Shown here: in pieces, positions 24,662 to 36,799 of the stretch
How positions within the stretch are numbered: position 1 is the first letter of the stretch
Layout of the letters: the number at the start of each line of letters is the position of its first letter
DNA from: Chaetoderma sp. LZ-2023a
Lineage: Eukaryota; Mollusca; Caudofoveata; Chaetodermatida; Chaetodermatidae
Length of the DNA: 64,000 nucleotides
Reading direction: 5' to 3'
Assembly (NCBI GenBank): GCA_034401795.1
Contig: CM067367.1
Span: 78,092,079 to 78,156,078 of the forward strand
Program-made: the position numbers and the translations under genes
The notes under the pieces: model-generated
The model's database searches: none
The model's input: only the letters and a program-made list of their open reading frames with translations
Told to the model about the DNA's origin: nothing

Positions 24662-24778
24662 TTACTCATCGTCAAACATGTCATCATCAGAAGATTCACT
24701 GTCCAACACATGAACTGTCTCACCATTACTATCAGTGTCTGATTCCACGTGTACAATGACACCGTGAGTGATATTTGG
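24662..24778 (-). CDS. possible coding exon, acidic serine/aspartate tail
   Basis: A 38-codon minus-strand open stretch encodes SDTDSNGETVHVLDSESSDD followed by DMFDDE, then TAA. Such a Ser/Asp-rich acidic segment is unlikely by chance and looks like the C-terminus of a nuclear or CK2-phosphorylated protein. The sequence also reads GATGA|GTAAGC, a possible splice donor just at the stop, so the exon could instead continue. No neighbouring exon was found. Family not recognised. Confidence 0.3.
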   Translation of the reverse strand, partial: PNITHGVIVHVESDTDSNGETVHVLDSESSDDDMFDDE

Positions 24779-25011
24779 TTAAAAATATATGGCACAACAT
24801 ATAGCCAATAATATACTATATACATGTACTGTTAGGCCCTATAACCAGAAACCGGGTGTCATACACTTTGCTCAGACTTTAGCGCAGAAATCAAACACAT
24901 TATATAATACCAGGTGGGATTATCTCCTCCAACAAGGGAGTACTTCTATCATTGAATTAACCTTTTATCCGACAAGAGAAAATAATAGATTTGTTACGAA
25001 TGTCAAAATTT

Positions 25012-25082
25012 TGTTGAATATTTTGAAACTAATTCGACTGAAAGCCAGCTTCCAGTCAAATTGCTTTCAAAATATTCAACAT
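25012..25082. repeat. family P hairpin, solitary copy
   Basis: TGTTGAATATTTTGAAACTA at the left, TTTCAAAATATTCAACA at the right, loop GACTGAAAGCCAGCTTCCAGTC. None of the family C flanks is present. Confidence 0.85.
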
Positions 25083-25089
25083 CAGACTT

Positions 25090-26480
25090 ATATAATGACT
25101 GTAAAAGTGGAATTCTGGGATTTCATGTTCAAATGGGTAAAATGTGATAATTCATTGGTTTTGATTTGGAGCCCATTTCCCTGATAATATTGGCCCGGTA
25201 ACCTGCATTATCACTCTTGTTTTAGCAAATGTGATGTCACTGCTAAGGAGAAAGTTATAGATTGTCGTAAGAGGCCGCAGACATATAATATATATATCGA
25301 TTTCGTTTACCTCTTGTCGTGAAAAAACAATAATGTTGAAGATAAACAATCCGATAAACTCGATCATCGATGCGAGTCTTTGTTTACAATTTTCGAGATA
25401 ACTAACTTCAAGCACTGTCAGTAATAAGGCTTAGTTAAGATGCTGAAGTGGTCAAATATATAGGCATCACACTTTCTGATTGACAGTTTCGTTATTCTGC
25501 ATTATCTGTCCACTTTTTAGTCTGTGGCATACACGAAATGTGCATAGATTGATGTATTGCACACGCAAACATATGTTATTTTCTAAACAGTTGACGCCAT
25601 CTTTGCTAAATCTCATTAAATATGCATGTATTCTCGACCAATCAGAGCTTACGTTCTCGGATATCAGGCACAGGTAAAACAATTAATTACGCATGTGCAT
25701 GTCTATGTAAAAGCGGAGATCTTCGGTTACATATTATGTATGAAAAAGCAAGTTCGAAAACAACCGAATGTCAGGTTTGCAGATTTTGTAAATCGCTTCC
25801 CTTTCTGTTATAAGACTTTACAACACTAGCCGCAACTGATGCATATATTGTTCTATAAAGTTATGCCTATTACGTTGGCTCAAATTAGACTATATTGTAA
25901 TAAACCCATTTTAGAGAATATCTTGGTATATTCATCCAGATTTCAAGAGAAATAGTGGATTGAAAATGTATTAAAATATACACACTGTCATCACACTGGC
26001 TTCATACACAGTAAAGAATACCCATGTGCAGAGTTCACACATGTCGATTTTAAATAAAAGTACGATTGACGATAACGATTATATGACATTTCCCCAATTA
26101 TCATTTACGGCCATGAAAAAAATAACTAAATGTGATGCATGTACTTAACACATATGCTGCTCCAATTGCAATTTAGATCTATATGTACGGGTCGTCGACA
26201 GCCTGTAGACTTATTCCACTTTATGTTTAATGACTCGTAGTAATAATCTTTGTTGCATTACTGAATACATTTGATTGCTCTTTTGACTTTTTTCGTGACG
26301 GGTTTAAAATATGCCATAATGCGTTTAACATATTGTAGGTCAGGTTTGACTTTCTGTTAGATGTGCCTATAAAATAAATTAAGTGGGTTTGGTGTTTGAA
26401 CACACATGCAAACGTTACGAGCTTTGGTCACTAAAAAGAAAAAGACACATTTTAGTTTCGTTTTTGCTTCGTCAAACAGT
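25090..26480. other. intergenic sequence, nothing recognised
   Basis: Short frames (25152-25415, 25467-25829) lack protein-like features. I see no repeat copy. Confidence 0.45.
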
Positions 26481-26489
26481 AAAGCTAAC

Positions 26490-26721
26490 TATGATTTGTA
26501 CTGTATGAAACAAAACAGTAATGACAGACAGTAATAGTAAGTAAGCAGGCATAATGAAATTATAAAAAATAATAGTTCACCCATAGGCATTTTTATATAT
26601 CTCGACAACATAGGCATAGCAAGAGAGAGAGAGAGAGAGGGAGAGAGAGAGAGGAGAGGAGAGGAGAGGAGAGGAGAGGAGAGGAGCGGAGCGGAGCGGA
26701 GTGGAGAGGAGAGGAGAGGAG

Positions 26722-26774
<53 letters not shown>

Positions 26775-26862
26775 AGACATGAAAGGCAAGCTTAAAACAT
26801 GATATATCAAGAGATGTCCATACGACTACGTGCCTACCCTAAGAAAGTCATCATATATAATG
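26490..26862 (+). repeat. duplicated segment, left copy, with (GA)n tract
   Basis: ATGAAACAAAACAGTAATGACAGACAGTAATAGTAA recurs near 28845 in the same orientation. A purine tract of GAGAGA and GGAGA units (26621-26773) has expanded here only. The last part (about 26805-26862) occurs inverted at 29030-29088. Confidence 0.75.
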
Positions 26863-27339
26863 TATATCAGGATATTTTGAATTTATATAGCCCTGGGGCT
26901 GGTGAAAATTGATAAATTTGGAATTCTGTATGACGTGTTTTTGTAATTTCACCCTTTGATGGCCAAGTTAGCCAACAATGGTTTATGAAGCGGCATTTGG
27001 CATGTTTAGTAATGCCCACTCGCATGCCAAAAGAATATTATCCTCCAAGCTTTTACTACTTGTCTGGTTTGGTGATCTAGCGGATCACTGCATTGATACA
27101 CCTTTAAAAAGGTTTCTCCATGCTCTTAACTGTACACTCACTAGTTCAACAATTACTAGTATCATTGACTAATATTGACCACGAAATAGACAACAAGATG
27201 GAATTGAAGCAGGACAATGCAAGGCAATGACATGGGTGTCAAAGTGATGTGGCTGGGCATACGTTAACCCTACCATCGATAGATTCCCAATATTTCACTT
27301 TCAAAATAATAAGGCAGGAAGGCCATTGAAAGTATTTTG

Positions 27340-28690
27340 AGGTTAACATGATTGGAATCCGCCGTTGTGCTGGTCAGCAGTCGATTCCAGTCATAGCAAC
27401 CTCATAAAAAGAGTGATAAATGATATTCGAAGTGGTATCGATATGGGTAATGTCTCGTTACTAATTCTACTTGACCTCAGCGCTGCATTCGATACCATCG
27501 ACCATGAAAACCTACTCTTTAAACTAAGTCATGCATTCGGTGTCAAAGGTCCTGCATTAGATTGGTTTCATTCATACTTGACTGATAGATGTCAATCAGT
27601 ATACATAAATGGAACCCCTTCGGAATCAATCCAGCTTACGCGCGGCGTACCACAAGGGTTTATACTGGGCCCCGTTCTATTCACCCTGTACACTCGACAA
27701 CTAGGTTCAGTAATCGAAAAACATAATATCAAAAGATACCTTTACGCAGATGATACTCAACTAATCAACAATTTTACGCCATCCACATCCACTGCAACTA
27801 TCGCTTCCAATCAAATAACAAACTGTTGCTCCGATATTAAATTATGGATGACCTCTAACATGTTGATGTTGAATGATGATAAAACTGAAGCGATGTTGAT
27901 TGGGCCAGCAATTCGGCGTGCCAAAACAGAGTTATCTGCGATTACCATCGGCTCAGCTCAAATTCCCTTGGTAGACACTGTTAAGGACTTGGGTGTCATG
28001 TTAGACAATGAACTTAGTATGAACATCATGTCCGTTATCTGGGTAAGGTGTGTTTTATGCAGCTGCGGAATATATCAAACATCAGAAAATAAATAACTCA
28101 CAAAGCTGCTATTATGCTGGTACTAACATTAATTATCTCAAGGTTAGACTATTGTAACAGTCTGTTTTAGGCGCCTCAAAAGATGCTATGCGCAAACTCA
28201 AAGCAATTCAGAATGCAGCCGCTAGAGTTGTTTCCCTAAAGCGTAAGAGTGATCATATCAGTCTCATTCTCCAAGATCTTCACTGGCTTCCAATAGAACA
28301 GAGAATACGCTTCAAAGTCCTCTGCCTAACCTATCAATGTATCATATCTACAGCACCAACCTACCTTTCAGAACTGCTAGAAACGTACACGCCAAGCAAG
28401 CCACTTAGATCTGCAAATCTAAACCTGCTTAAAACTCCGAAAGTTAAATCAAAAACCTATGGTCACAGAACATTTGCTTGTGTTGCTTCTACAGAATGGA
28501 ATGATCTTCCAGCTAGTCTTAAATCTTCATCCACTCTAGCTATGTTTAAATCAAATCTTAAAACGTTTTTGTTCCGTCAGGCATATCCAACTGTATGATC
28601 ATTTTATTATATTATTGTAAGCGCTTAGAGCACGCAATATTTGCGTGGAATTATAGCGCACTATAAATATCCTATTATTATTATTATAAA
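27340..28690 (+). mobile_element. LINE (L2/CR1-like), 5' truncated, 3' end intact
   Basis: The reverse transcriptase part at 27365-28096 has DLSAAFDTIDHENLLFKL, GVPQGFILGPVLF and YLYADDTQL, so the active-site YADD is present. The thumb/C-terminal part at 28188-28598 has AIQNAAARVV, DLHWLPIEQRI and EWNDLPASLK, ending in a stop after FRQAYPTV. A frameshift and deletion near 28000-28190 separate the two. The 3' end has a TAAGCGCTTAGAGCA..AGCGCACTATAAAT stem and a TTA repeat (28670-28687), typical of such elements. The endonuclease domain is missing, as in ordinary truncated copies. Confidence 0.85.
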
Positions 28691-28839
28691 ACCCAACAGA
28701 ATATGCTAAGGATACGGACATTTTCTTATTTAGAGATTTGATAGTGCATGGTTAACGCAAGGAAATTACATAATTTACTTACATTTAGGTGATTTTCTGG
28801 CAATGCAAGATAAGAGTAAACAAAAATAGAGTTAGCAGA

Positions 28840-29088
28840 TATATGAAACAAAACAATAATGACAGACAATAATAGTAAATTAACATACATAGAGCAATGA
28901 AATTATTAAAACAAATAATCGTTCAAGCATAAGGACATGTTATACATACACAACAGTATGCATAGTAAAACAAAAGCAGACAAAAAAGGCTAACAGGTAG
29001 CGTCAATTAAAACATGTATTTGGGGTTTACCATATGTGATGACTTTCTTAGGCTAGGCGCATAGTCGTATGGACATATCTTGCTATTG
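28840..29088 (+). repeat. duplicated segment, right copy, terminal part inverted
   Basis: 28845-29010 matches 26500-26800 directly (without the GA tract). 29030-29088 matches 26805-26862 in reverse complement (GATGACTTTCTTAGG..CGCATAGTCGTATGGACAT). The LINE at 27340-28690 lies between the two copies. Confidence 0.7.
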
Positions 29089-29498
29089 TGCATCTCAGAG
29101 GAATATATATTCATTTATATAGATGTTGATATCGTGTGAACCCCAGGATGGATCGAGTCGATTTTAATGTCCATAACAAGCTAGTGAAACAGAGGTTAAG
29201 ATAGTACCAAAATCAACACGATCCACAGCATTGCTTTTACAGTCCGATAAGGAGATAGACTGGGTCACGATCTGTCTGGTCTCAGAAATGGATTCCGTAT
29301 AACAGCCTAGCGATTGTGATGATGTAATAAGATGGCCAGTCACTACATTAGGGGTGTTTTCTCGAAGAATCTTGCAGCCTCTATTTTTAGAATTAGGGAG
29401 GACCGTCGACTTCGAAGGATGTGATATCTACACCTTGATTGCATGCCTGAATTCAGGATTGAACCTCGCTCTTTGGACTGGAATTCAAATTTGGACTA

Positions 29499-29679
29499 TG
29501 AAGCAAGTGTGATCCTCTGCAAGGGCAGTAAACCGATATGATGCATAGAGGAGGAGTGCAGTTCATCAAAATAATGCATACTCAGGAAGCGACAGAGTAT
29601 GCGTTATTTTGATGAACTGCACTCCTCCTCTATGCATCATATCAGTTTACTGCCCTTGCAGAGGATAACACTTGCTTCA
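29499..29679. repeat. 85 bp inverted repeat at the LINE 5' edge
   Basis: Arms 29499-29583 and 29595-29679 are about 95% identical in reverse complement, separated by AGGAAGCGACA. The right arm encodes part of the endonuclease domain (NCTPPLCIISVYCPCRG) of the LINE that follows. The left arm is the same piece head to head. Confidence 0.9.
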
Positions 29680-32573
29680 CGAATACAGCGAAATCCTGGA
29701 TGAAGTGAACGAGTTACATAACCAGTATCACACCACCTATACTGTCACAGTAGGAAGAGACTTCAACGGATCACTCACTGATCAACGAACCGATTCATTT
29801 AGCTGCCATCTGAAAGCCTTTGTCAAAGAACTCAAACTCTTCCAAGGAGGTGGCCCGGCAACCAAAGTACATTCTACTCAAAGTGTGGTCATTACAGTTC
29901 GCAGATCGACTACATCTTTAGTTCAGAAAACAGACTCCTAACAGATTTAAGTATCAGCAGAAAGGACAGTTCACCGACCAACTCATCAAGCCAGTGTGAC
30001 GGTACAAGGAGTGACCTTAGTTAAAGCAGCAGTGAAGAAACCACTCGTCATATCCCGAACTTGCTGGAGCAAGTGCGACTACACATATTCAGATGAAGTT
30101 TTGTCGATGCTAGACCAAGATTACCCGCTCAATTGTACTACTGACATAGACACAGCCATTCAACACCTAATGAACACTATGAAGTCTGCTGCCAAAGCAA
30201 ATGTCCCGCAAAAAACACCAAAACTAGACAGAAAAGGGAGCATCATGACTCAAGATGTAGTAGAAGAAATCAAGATCTCATGTAAAGCTCACTACCTCTG
30301 GAAGGAAGCTGGCAAACCTGATGGTTCCCATAGAACCTCTGTAGAACGCAAGACAGCTAATAAGAATATACGCCGCATCCACTACAAAGCAGCAGCAGAA
30401 TCCAGAGAAAAGCTATACAACCAGATATCTACTGCATCATCCACAGATTCTCAGCTTTTTTTCCCACCTCGTAGCAATCCAGCACAGACAACCTGTTCAG
30501 CACCTGTCAAAGCTCATAGTGGACGATGTGCATACATCCAAAGATGATGACATTCTCAAAGCTTTGCATTCACACTTTTCCAGACTAGCTCAGCCAGTAA
30601 ACACAGACTCTTACGATCCAAATTATGCAGACTTAGTACAAAATGATGTTCAGTCTCTAACTAAAACAGTGAAATCATCATATCAATCAATTATACCAAT
30701 TACAGTAAAAGAGATCAGACAATACATCTCTAAACTCAAGTGCCAAAAAGCAGCTGATGAGTACGGGATTTCTGCAGAGCATTTTAAGTACACATTAGAC
30801 GCGTTGCGCCTCTCCTTGCCAAAATCTGCACTGCAATTGTAAATCTAAGATACATCCCTGCCTCACTGAAATATGGACTCCTTACTGCAATTCATAAGAA
30901 AGGCAAGCCAGCTCAGCACCTGGACAACTATTGTGGAATAACAATCTCCCCAATCATATCGAAAATTTATGAACACATGCTATTAGCACATTTAAAGAAC
31001 CTCATCGATATGAACCAGGATGGTCTCCAATTTGTCTTCACAGAAGGTGTCTCACCTGCTATGGCATCATTGATAATAACTGATGCTCAAAAGGCTGTCG
31101 ATGTTGTCAATCATGCCTCTCTGGTCAGGAAATACCATAACTATGTGCTCAATGACATTTGGCTCCATTTGAAACTGGTATCATATCAAAATTGGCAACA
31201 AGAATTAAACACCATGGGCAGATCGGCGAGCATTTTGATATTCTGCAAGGCGTGAGACAAGGATGGGTCGCAAGTGCCTACGACTACAAAGTATACATTA
31301 ATGATCTCCTGCTAAATCTCGGTCAAATGAATTCAGGCCCGAAAATCGGCACTATCAACGTAGACAGAGTTGCTTGTGCAGATGAACTCATTCTCCTTAC
31401 TGACCGCCTAAATGACATGTAGCTCAACTTGTCAGCAGTAGAGAGCTATGCCAACAGGGAATGATATAATCCGCATTCAACCAAAACAATAGTATCAGTA
31501 GCAAATTCACACATCCCTAATCATACATGGAACAAAAGGAAATGCTGGAGGATTAATCAACTCCCAGTGACAGTCTGTGAAGAATTCACTCATCTTGGCA
31601 TAACTAGGAATATCAATAGCTCAGCTCAAGTCTCATCCTTCATACATGACAGAATTAGCAACGGTCATTTCGCGCTATACATGCTGATGGGAATCGGTCT
31701 TCATGGGCTAAATGGTCTACCACCTCCTGTTGCATGCAAACTATATACAACGTATTTCCTACAGTGTTATATGCATGGCCTAGAATCAACCTGGATCAAC
31801 CAAAAAGAACTGGAAGCGCTAGAACTCTTCCACAGAACCACACTGAAACATATACAGCATCTTCCCAAAGCATGTGCTACCTCAGCTGTGTACCTTCTTC
31901 TTGGAGCAAGACCCTTCGAAGCAGAACTTGATGCCCATCGACTATCTTTATTCGCTGCTATAGCACATCAAAAGGTCTCCACAATTGCCAAATTAGCCTA
32001 CAGACAACTCATCGTCAATCAGCCAACTGACAAAAGCTGGTTCTCCATGATCGCAACATTATTCTACAAATACAACCTCGGTAGAGAATAGAGAATCCTG
32101 TAGATAAGAGCCCATGGAATTCGAGAATATGTTCCAATGTCAACTCTGTATGGACAATTCAGTTGCAAAAAGAAGCCCACACAAAGAGCACACTAATACA
32201 CCTTAGTATTGATAGCTGTAGGATTGGAAGAGCCCGCAGCATTTGGACCACATCCACCAATACTCGCGATGTCCAGCATGCTGTCATTAAAGTGAAGGTT
32301 CTCACTGGAAGCTACACTCTTCAAGGTGCGAGCAGCACATTTACTGGTGGACGGGAGTCTGACCTATGCCCAATCGGCCACAAAGAACCAGAAAATGTAG
32401 CACACTTCTTATTCCGATGCACCAATGCTCACTTCAGCGCAGTCTGTTACCGGAAGCTTATAGAAAGCCTAGTATCTATCAATATCAAAGATGATACACT
32501 GCTCAGTCTAACGCTGGACCCAGATAAATGTTTACTGCTGTCTAATGCTGCCAAGCGGGCACTACTGCTCTAG
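29595..32573 (+). mobile_element. LINE with endonuclease and reverse transcriptase, decayed
   Basis: The endonuclease part (29595-29941) has YCPCRG and GRDFNGSL. A linker ORF (29996-30547) follows, then the reverse transcriptase (30519-31422) with TVKEIRQYISKLKCQKAADE, where KVVDVVNHASLV replaces the usual AFD and the active site reads CADE instead of YADD. The C-terminal region (31567-32573) has THLGITRN, LLGARPFEAELDAHR and a Cys/His finger, CPIGHKEPENVAHFLFRC. Frameshifts near 29945, 30540, 30842, 31255 and 32090 break the frame. The two changed RT positions make it inactive even if the frame were intact. Confidence 0.82.
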
Positions 32574-32579
32574 AGTACA

Positions 32580-33380
32580 TCACTTCAGAGCTAGAGATCT
32601 TAATTACCTACATAAATTCGGCAAGCAGAAATCTAAAGACGGAACTACCACATCCAAACTATGCAGTCGAGACAAGTAACTCCGGGCGAAATGTACATTC
32701 ATGACATCGTAGGGCCTATATAGTTTCCTGTTGATTCTTGAACTTAGTGCATGGATTAATCAGCATGTTGAACTTTGTACAAAGTCTTCATATAACTACT
32801 AACTCGGTGACGATGCGGCTAACTCGTTTAGGATTACCCTGATGAACAGGGGGATCACAACCCAGTAACAGCGTGGCTCCGCGATTTAACCGAAACGCCA
32901 CCTTGGCCCCACGGTTTTCATCCAAGAGGAGGAATATACAGAACAAGGATATCTGTTTTACAAAATAAATGTAATTATCTAATACATAATTTAGCTATTT
33001 TCTATTTTAATTAATTAATTCCATTTATTTAGAAGTCCACTTCTTATGCCAAAGATTCGGAATTCTATATTTATAGCTGGCTAAATATTTTGTTTTATAT
33101 CATATTACCAGTTTTCGTTACTATTCATAACCATAAATAACCATAAGTAGTTTCTGGATCGAAAGATAATTCCTAAGAGCCCAGATCTTCATCCTCTTCA
33201 TGTCTATATACAACTATTGCCATTGTATGTCAAAGTATCGATCGGCATCATACTTGTATAGGCAATTTCTGGATATTTTCAGTTATAATCAGTATCTGTC
33301 TACCAGTGATTTACCAGTGATTGCAGTCAAATACTTCAGTGTAGAAGAAGTGACTGCAATTTTTGGGAGTTAGACGACCT
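32580..33380. other. LINE 3' remainder and intergenic sequence
   Basis: The LINE's 3' untranslated region probably reaches somewhere in 32600-32950. Beyond that I see no gene or known repeat. Confidence 0.4.
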
Positions 33381-33384
33381 TAGG

Positions 33385-35462
33385 TCTATATAAAACCCAG
33401 TGACTTGAAGAATGAGTCTAGGTTGTTTTTGAATGTGTTTAATGTTGGAGTGTTAATTGCTTCTGTTGGTGGAGAATTCCATACATTAACAACTTTATTT
33501 GTGAAGAAATACTTGCGTAGATCAAGTCGACAGGGTTGTTTGTAAAGTTTCATCATCATCAATTTACAAGGCATAAGCCATTGGCTTGTTATTGCCTCAG
33601 TGCTAAACTGGTAGGGCAGGCAACCCTGGTCTGGATACAACACGTGTAGCTATCTTCATGTGTGCATGTTCATGTAGATGCACAGGCTGTTTCAAGATTA
33701 GTCCACTGTGATGTAATAATTGTATTATGACTTTGGGAAATGACGGCTCACATATGTTGTATAAGCATATGTGTAACAGCAACGTCCAAAGCCACACCAC
33801 AATTAATTGTGTTCAGTCGAATTCAAATATTCTTTCTTTGAAAAAGATGTCTAGTTTGCCCTTGAATATTTCGACTGTGGTTGCTTCGACTATTGTTGTT
33901 GGCAGTGAATTCCAATGTGGTGCCACTCTATTTGCGAAGGAGTGCTTCCGAATATCTTTGCTGCTACGTTTTATGTTGAGCTTGAGCCTATGACCTCTGG
34001 TCCGTGTAACATTGGACAGTTCGAAAAAGTAGTTCTTATCAATATTATATAGATCTTTGATGAGTTTGAATGTTTCAATCAAATCTCCACGAAACCGTCT
34101 ATATTTCAGTGACATTAGATTTAGGGCTTCAAGTCTTTCTGTGTAGCTATACTCTCTGATTTGTGGGACAAGTTTTGTTGCTCTGCGTTGTACTCTTTCT
34201 AATAGCTGCGATTGCCTTTTCAGTCTTGGAGACCATGCTGAGTTGCAGTATTCAAGAATGGGTCGCACAAGTGATTTGTATAGTAGCGTGAAAGTAGATT
34301 GATCAATGTTGGTAAATGTTCTCTTGATTAGTCCTATTGTACTGTTTGCCTTGGATACAATGTTCCCTATATGTATGTCAAAAGAGAGGTTTCTGTCGAC
34401 ATGAACCCCCAAATCTTTTTCTACATCTGATGTTGATACAGGATGTGGATCAGGTGTATCTGTCATATAGTATTTGGTTTGAGGGTTATTTCTGCCGAAG
34501 TGCATGACATGCGTTTTGTCTGTGTTGAATGATAGTTGCCATGTCTGCGACCATTTACATACTTTATTTATGTTTTCCTGAATCTGACTGGTAGCTGGGT
34601 TGCCGTACATCTTTGTATCATCTGCAAATATTTTGCAGTGGCAGGTTAATCGATCAGGTAGGTCATTTATATATATCAGAAAAAGTATAGGTCCTAGAAC
34701 ACTTCCTTGTGGCACGCCGCTGGTCACCTCAATCCAGTCCGATGATGCATCATTAATTCTAACTCTCTAGCTCCTGTTGCTTAAGTAGTTCCCTATCCAT
34801 TTTACTAAATTTTCGCCAATACCATAGCTTCTCAGTTTTGTTTGGAGTCGTTGGTGTGGCACAGTATCGAAAGCTTTTGAAAAGTCTAAATGTATTGCAT
34901 CGGCAGGTTCGTTTGAGTCAAGCATGGCTGTTAAATCCTCCAGGTATTCTAGTAGTTGAGTTTTACATGATCTTTTACGTCTAAATCAATGCTGACATTT
35001 GGTAAATAGATTAGCCGTTTCCAGGAAATTTACAATACTGTCTCTTATAAAAGATTCTAGGACCTTGCATAATGTAGAAGTGAGACTGATTGGTCTGTAG
35101 TTGCTTGGGTCTATAAGTTTAAGTGCATGTCCCCTAGTGTGTGTAGATGCCATTGTGAAGAATTCATTTGGCTTAATGTGGTCCTGGTTAGAAAATTTTC
35201 ATAGACTTCTATCATGTCAGTTCGGATTCTCCTGGTTTTCAATGTTGTAAGATTTAGTTCCTGGAGACGTGTTTCATAAGGTATACTTGCTAAACCTGGG
35301 ATCATGCGTGTCATCCTGTGTAAGTGTGTTGTACCCGCTCCAGTAAGTCTATGTCTTTTTGTAGGTGTGGGCACCAAAAGGGGATACAGTAGTCTAAGTG
35401 AGGTCTTACAAGGGATTTGTAAAGCTGGAGAATAATGTTTCTGTCTGTTGTTCTAAATGTCA
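33385..35462 (-). mobile_element. LINE A (CR1/Jockey-like), split by LINE B
   Basis: The upstream part (35462-35121) encodes LYKSLVRPHLDYC and the THTRGHALKL segment. The downstream part (33544-33385) carries on with YKQPCRLDLRKYFF, NKVVNVWNSPP and the stop after FFKSLGFI. The two parts join in frame exactly at the AAGTTT target duplication flanking LINE B. Only the 3' portion of LINE A is present, with a frameshift near 35340. Confidence 0.8.
33551..35114 (-). mobile_element. LINE B (CR1/Jockey-like), 1.56 kb, nested in LINE A
   Basis: Minus strand. It starts in the reverse transcriptase at DPSNYRPISLTS (35114) and contains LDFSKAFDTVPHQRL, GVPQGSVLGPILFLIYINDL, FADDTKMYG, LYKSLVRPILEYCNSAW and HSFANRVAPHWNSLP, with a stop near 33813. 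The 3' tail is a GAT repeat (33551-33562 as CATCATCATC). Two nonsense codons interrupt the RT: TGA at 34986-34988 and TAG at 34767-34769. AAGTTT flanks it at 33545-33550 and 35115-35120. The active-site FADD is intact. Confidence 0.88.
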
Positions 35463-35628
35463 GTGTGACGTGTCAGTATTTGATTGGATAACAGCGGAAT
35501 CTCCCTCTAGAGGAACTCACGCTTGAGAAATCCAATACAACCGATCAAGCGTATACGAACGTGTCTGGGCGTCTTAACCCTTTCACAGCTCAGAACATTG
35601 GACAGATCACAACGTTGTTATCATTAAT

Positions 35629-35702
35629 CTGCTGAATATTTTGAAATTAATTTGCGCATGCCTACTTGCCTAAAGCAGCAACGACTTACAGGCAAAATAT
35701 TT
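35629..35702. repeat. family P hairpin, degenerate
   Basis: CTGCTGAATATTTTGAAATTA at the left and a worn right arm. Preceded by an ACCCTTTCACAG segment, as in other solitary copies. Confidence 0.5.
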
Positions 35703-35906
35703 TTTTCTATTTACTTATCAAAATATCTAAATGGATGACGGAATATATGGAAGATATTGTGATATCTTTTACATTTGAATGGTCATTTGACGGATTAGCG
35801 GCGTGTCTTTGTATTGCTGTTTGAATAACGGCATCAATACACACTATAATCCATCTTTTATTTAGCAATCGCGGCTGATTGATTGACTGATGGATTAGTG
35901 TTTATA

Positions 35907-35999
35907 ATGTTTAACAATACTCGATCGTTAGGTGTTCCTAATTTCTCAACTAAAAAGCTCATCCCAGCAGCGATGTTCAACGATATCGTCGGTCTACAG
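35907..35999 (+). CDS. possible first coding exon of an unknown gene
   Basis: ATG at 35907 opens 31 codons ending CTACAG|GTAGGC, a good splice donor in phase 0. The encoded peptide includes GVPNFSTKKLIPAAMFNDIV. An in-frame TAG lies close upstream (35896), so this ATG is the first. No partner exon was located in the next few kb. Family not recognised; chance is not excluded. Confidence 0.25.
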
Positions 36000-36574
36000 G
36001 TAGGCATACGTTAAAATATAGATTTTTTCCAAACAGCGTAAAGCTCAAAGCTCCCCGATACAAGCATCTTTATTATATACACGCTAATGCGTTATCTATG
36101 CTTCAACCAATCAGCAATCGCGTTACATACATGTAGTTACTCCCTATGAATTAGACATATCCGGTTATTGGCTGATATATTTTCACTAATTACGCAGTTA
36201 AATCTGATTTATACAGATTATTTTTGATAAATTATTGTTTTGTCTGATCTTAGCTTATGTATTCCACTATATTTAGTCATTCCAGTTACATTATAAAAAA
36301 TATGCGCGCATTGTATGGCAGTAGGTCAAGTCGTCCTTGAGCAAACTCGCCCCTGATACTTGTAATTTTTAAATTCGTCCAAAGTCAAGTTAGGCTTTAA
36401 TGGAAAAACAAATGCTGTGGTTTTTGCTAATTACTAATGTAGTGATCTTTGGAAATGTTAATCATACAAGGTTGTCAATGTAGGTTGGTTGGTTTATCAG
36501 ACAACAAACAAGTACGGTGCTTTAAGTTATTGTTTATTGACATGCAGTTCAAATGTTATTACATGTAATTAAAT

Positions 36575-36670
36575 ATACAAGGGCCATTTCAATAGATCAA
36601 TTTTAGCCACCATTGTAGATCACAGAATACATATTTTTGAAAATTTACCACTGGAATGACCGGCACTGTT
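36575..36670. repeat. family T MITE fragment
   Basis: TTTTTGAAAATTTACCACTG followed by GAATGACCGG is the left half of the family hairpin; the right half is missing. Confidence 0.5.
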
Positions 36671-36799
36671 TTCAACATGTTTAATAAAGTGCTTTATAAT
36701 TAGATCAATGTGTTGTGTTTATTTTAAGATGAGGACCCCATTGGGACCCCCAGATTTTACAGTGGGACCCCCAAATCTGAGAGTGCGAGATCCTTGGGA

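Noticed and set aside
24789..25184. 131-codon plus-strand frame
   Set aside because: It runs through a family P hairpin and has no protein-like composition or splice context.
26577..26810. Ser/Leu-rich minus-strand frame
   Set aside because: Translation of the GA-rich tract.
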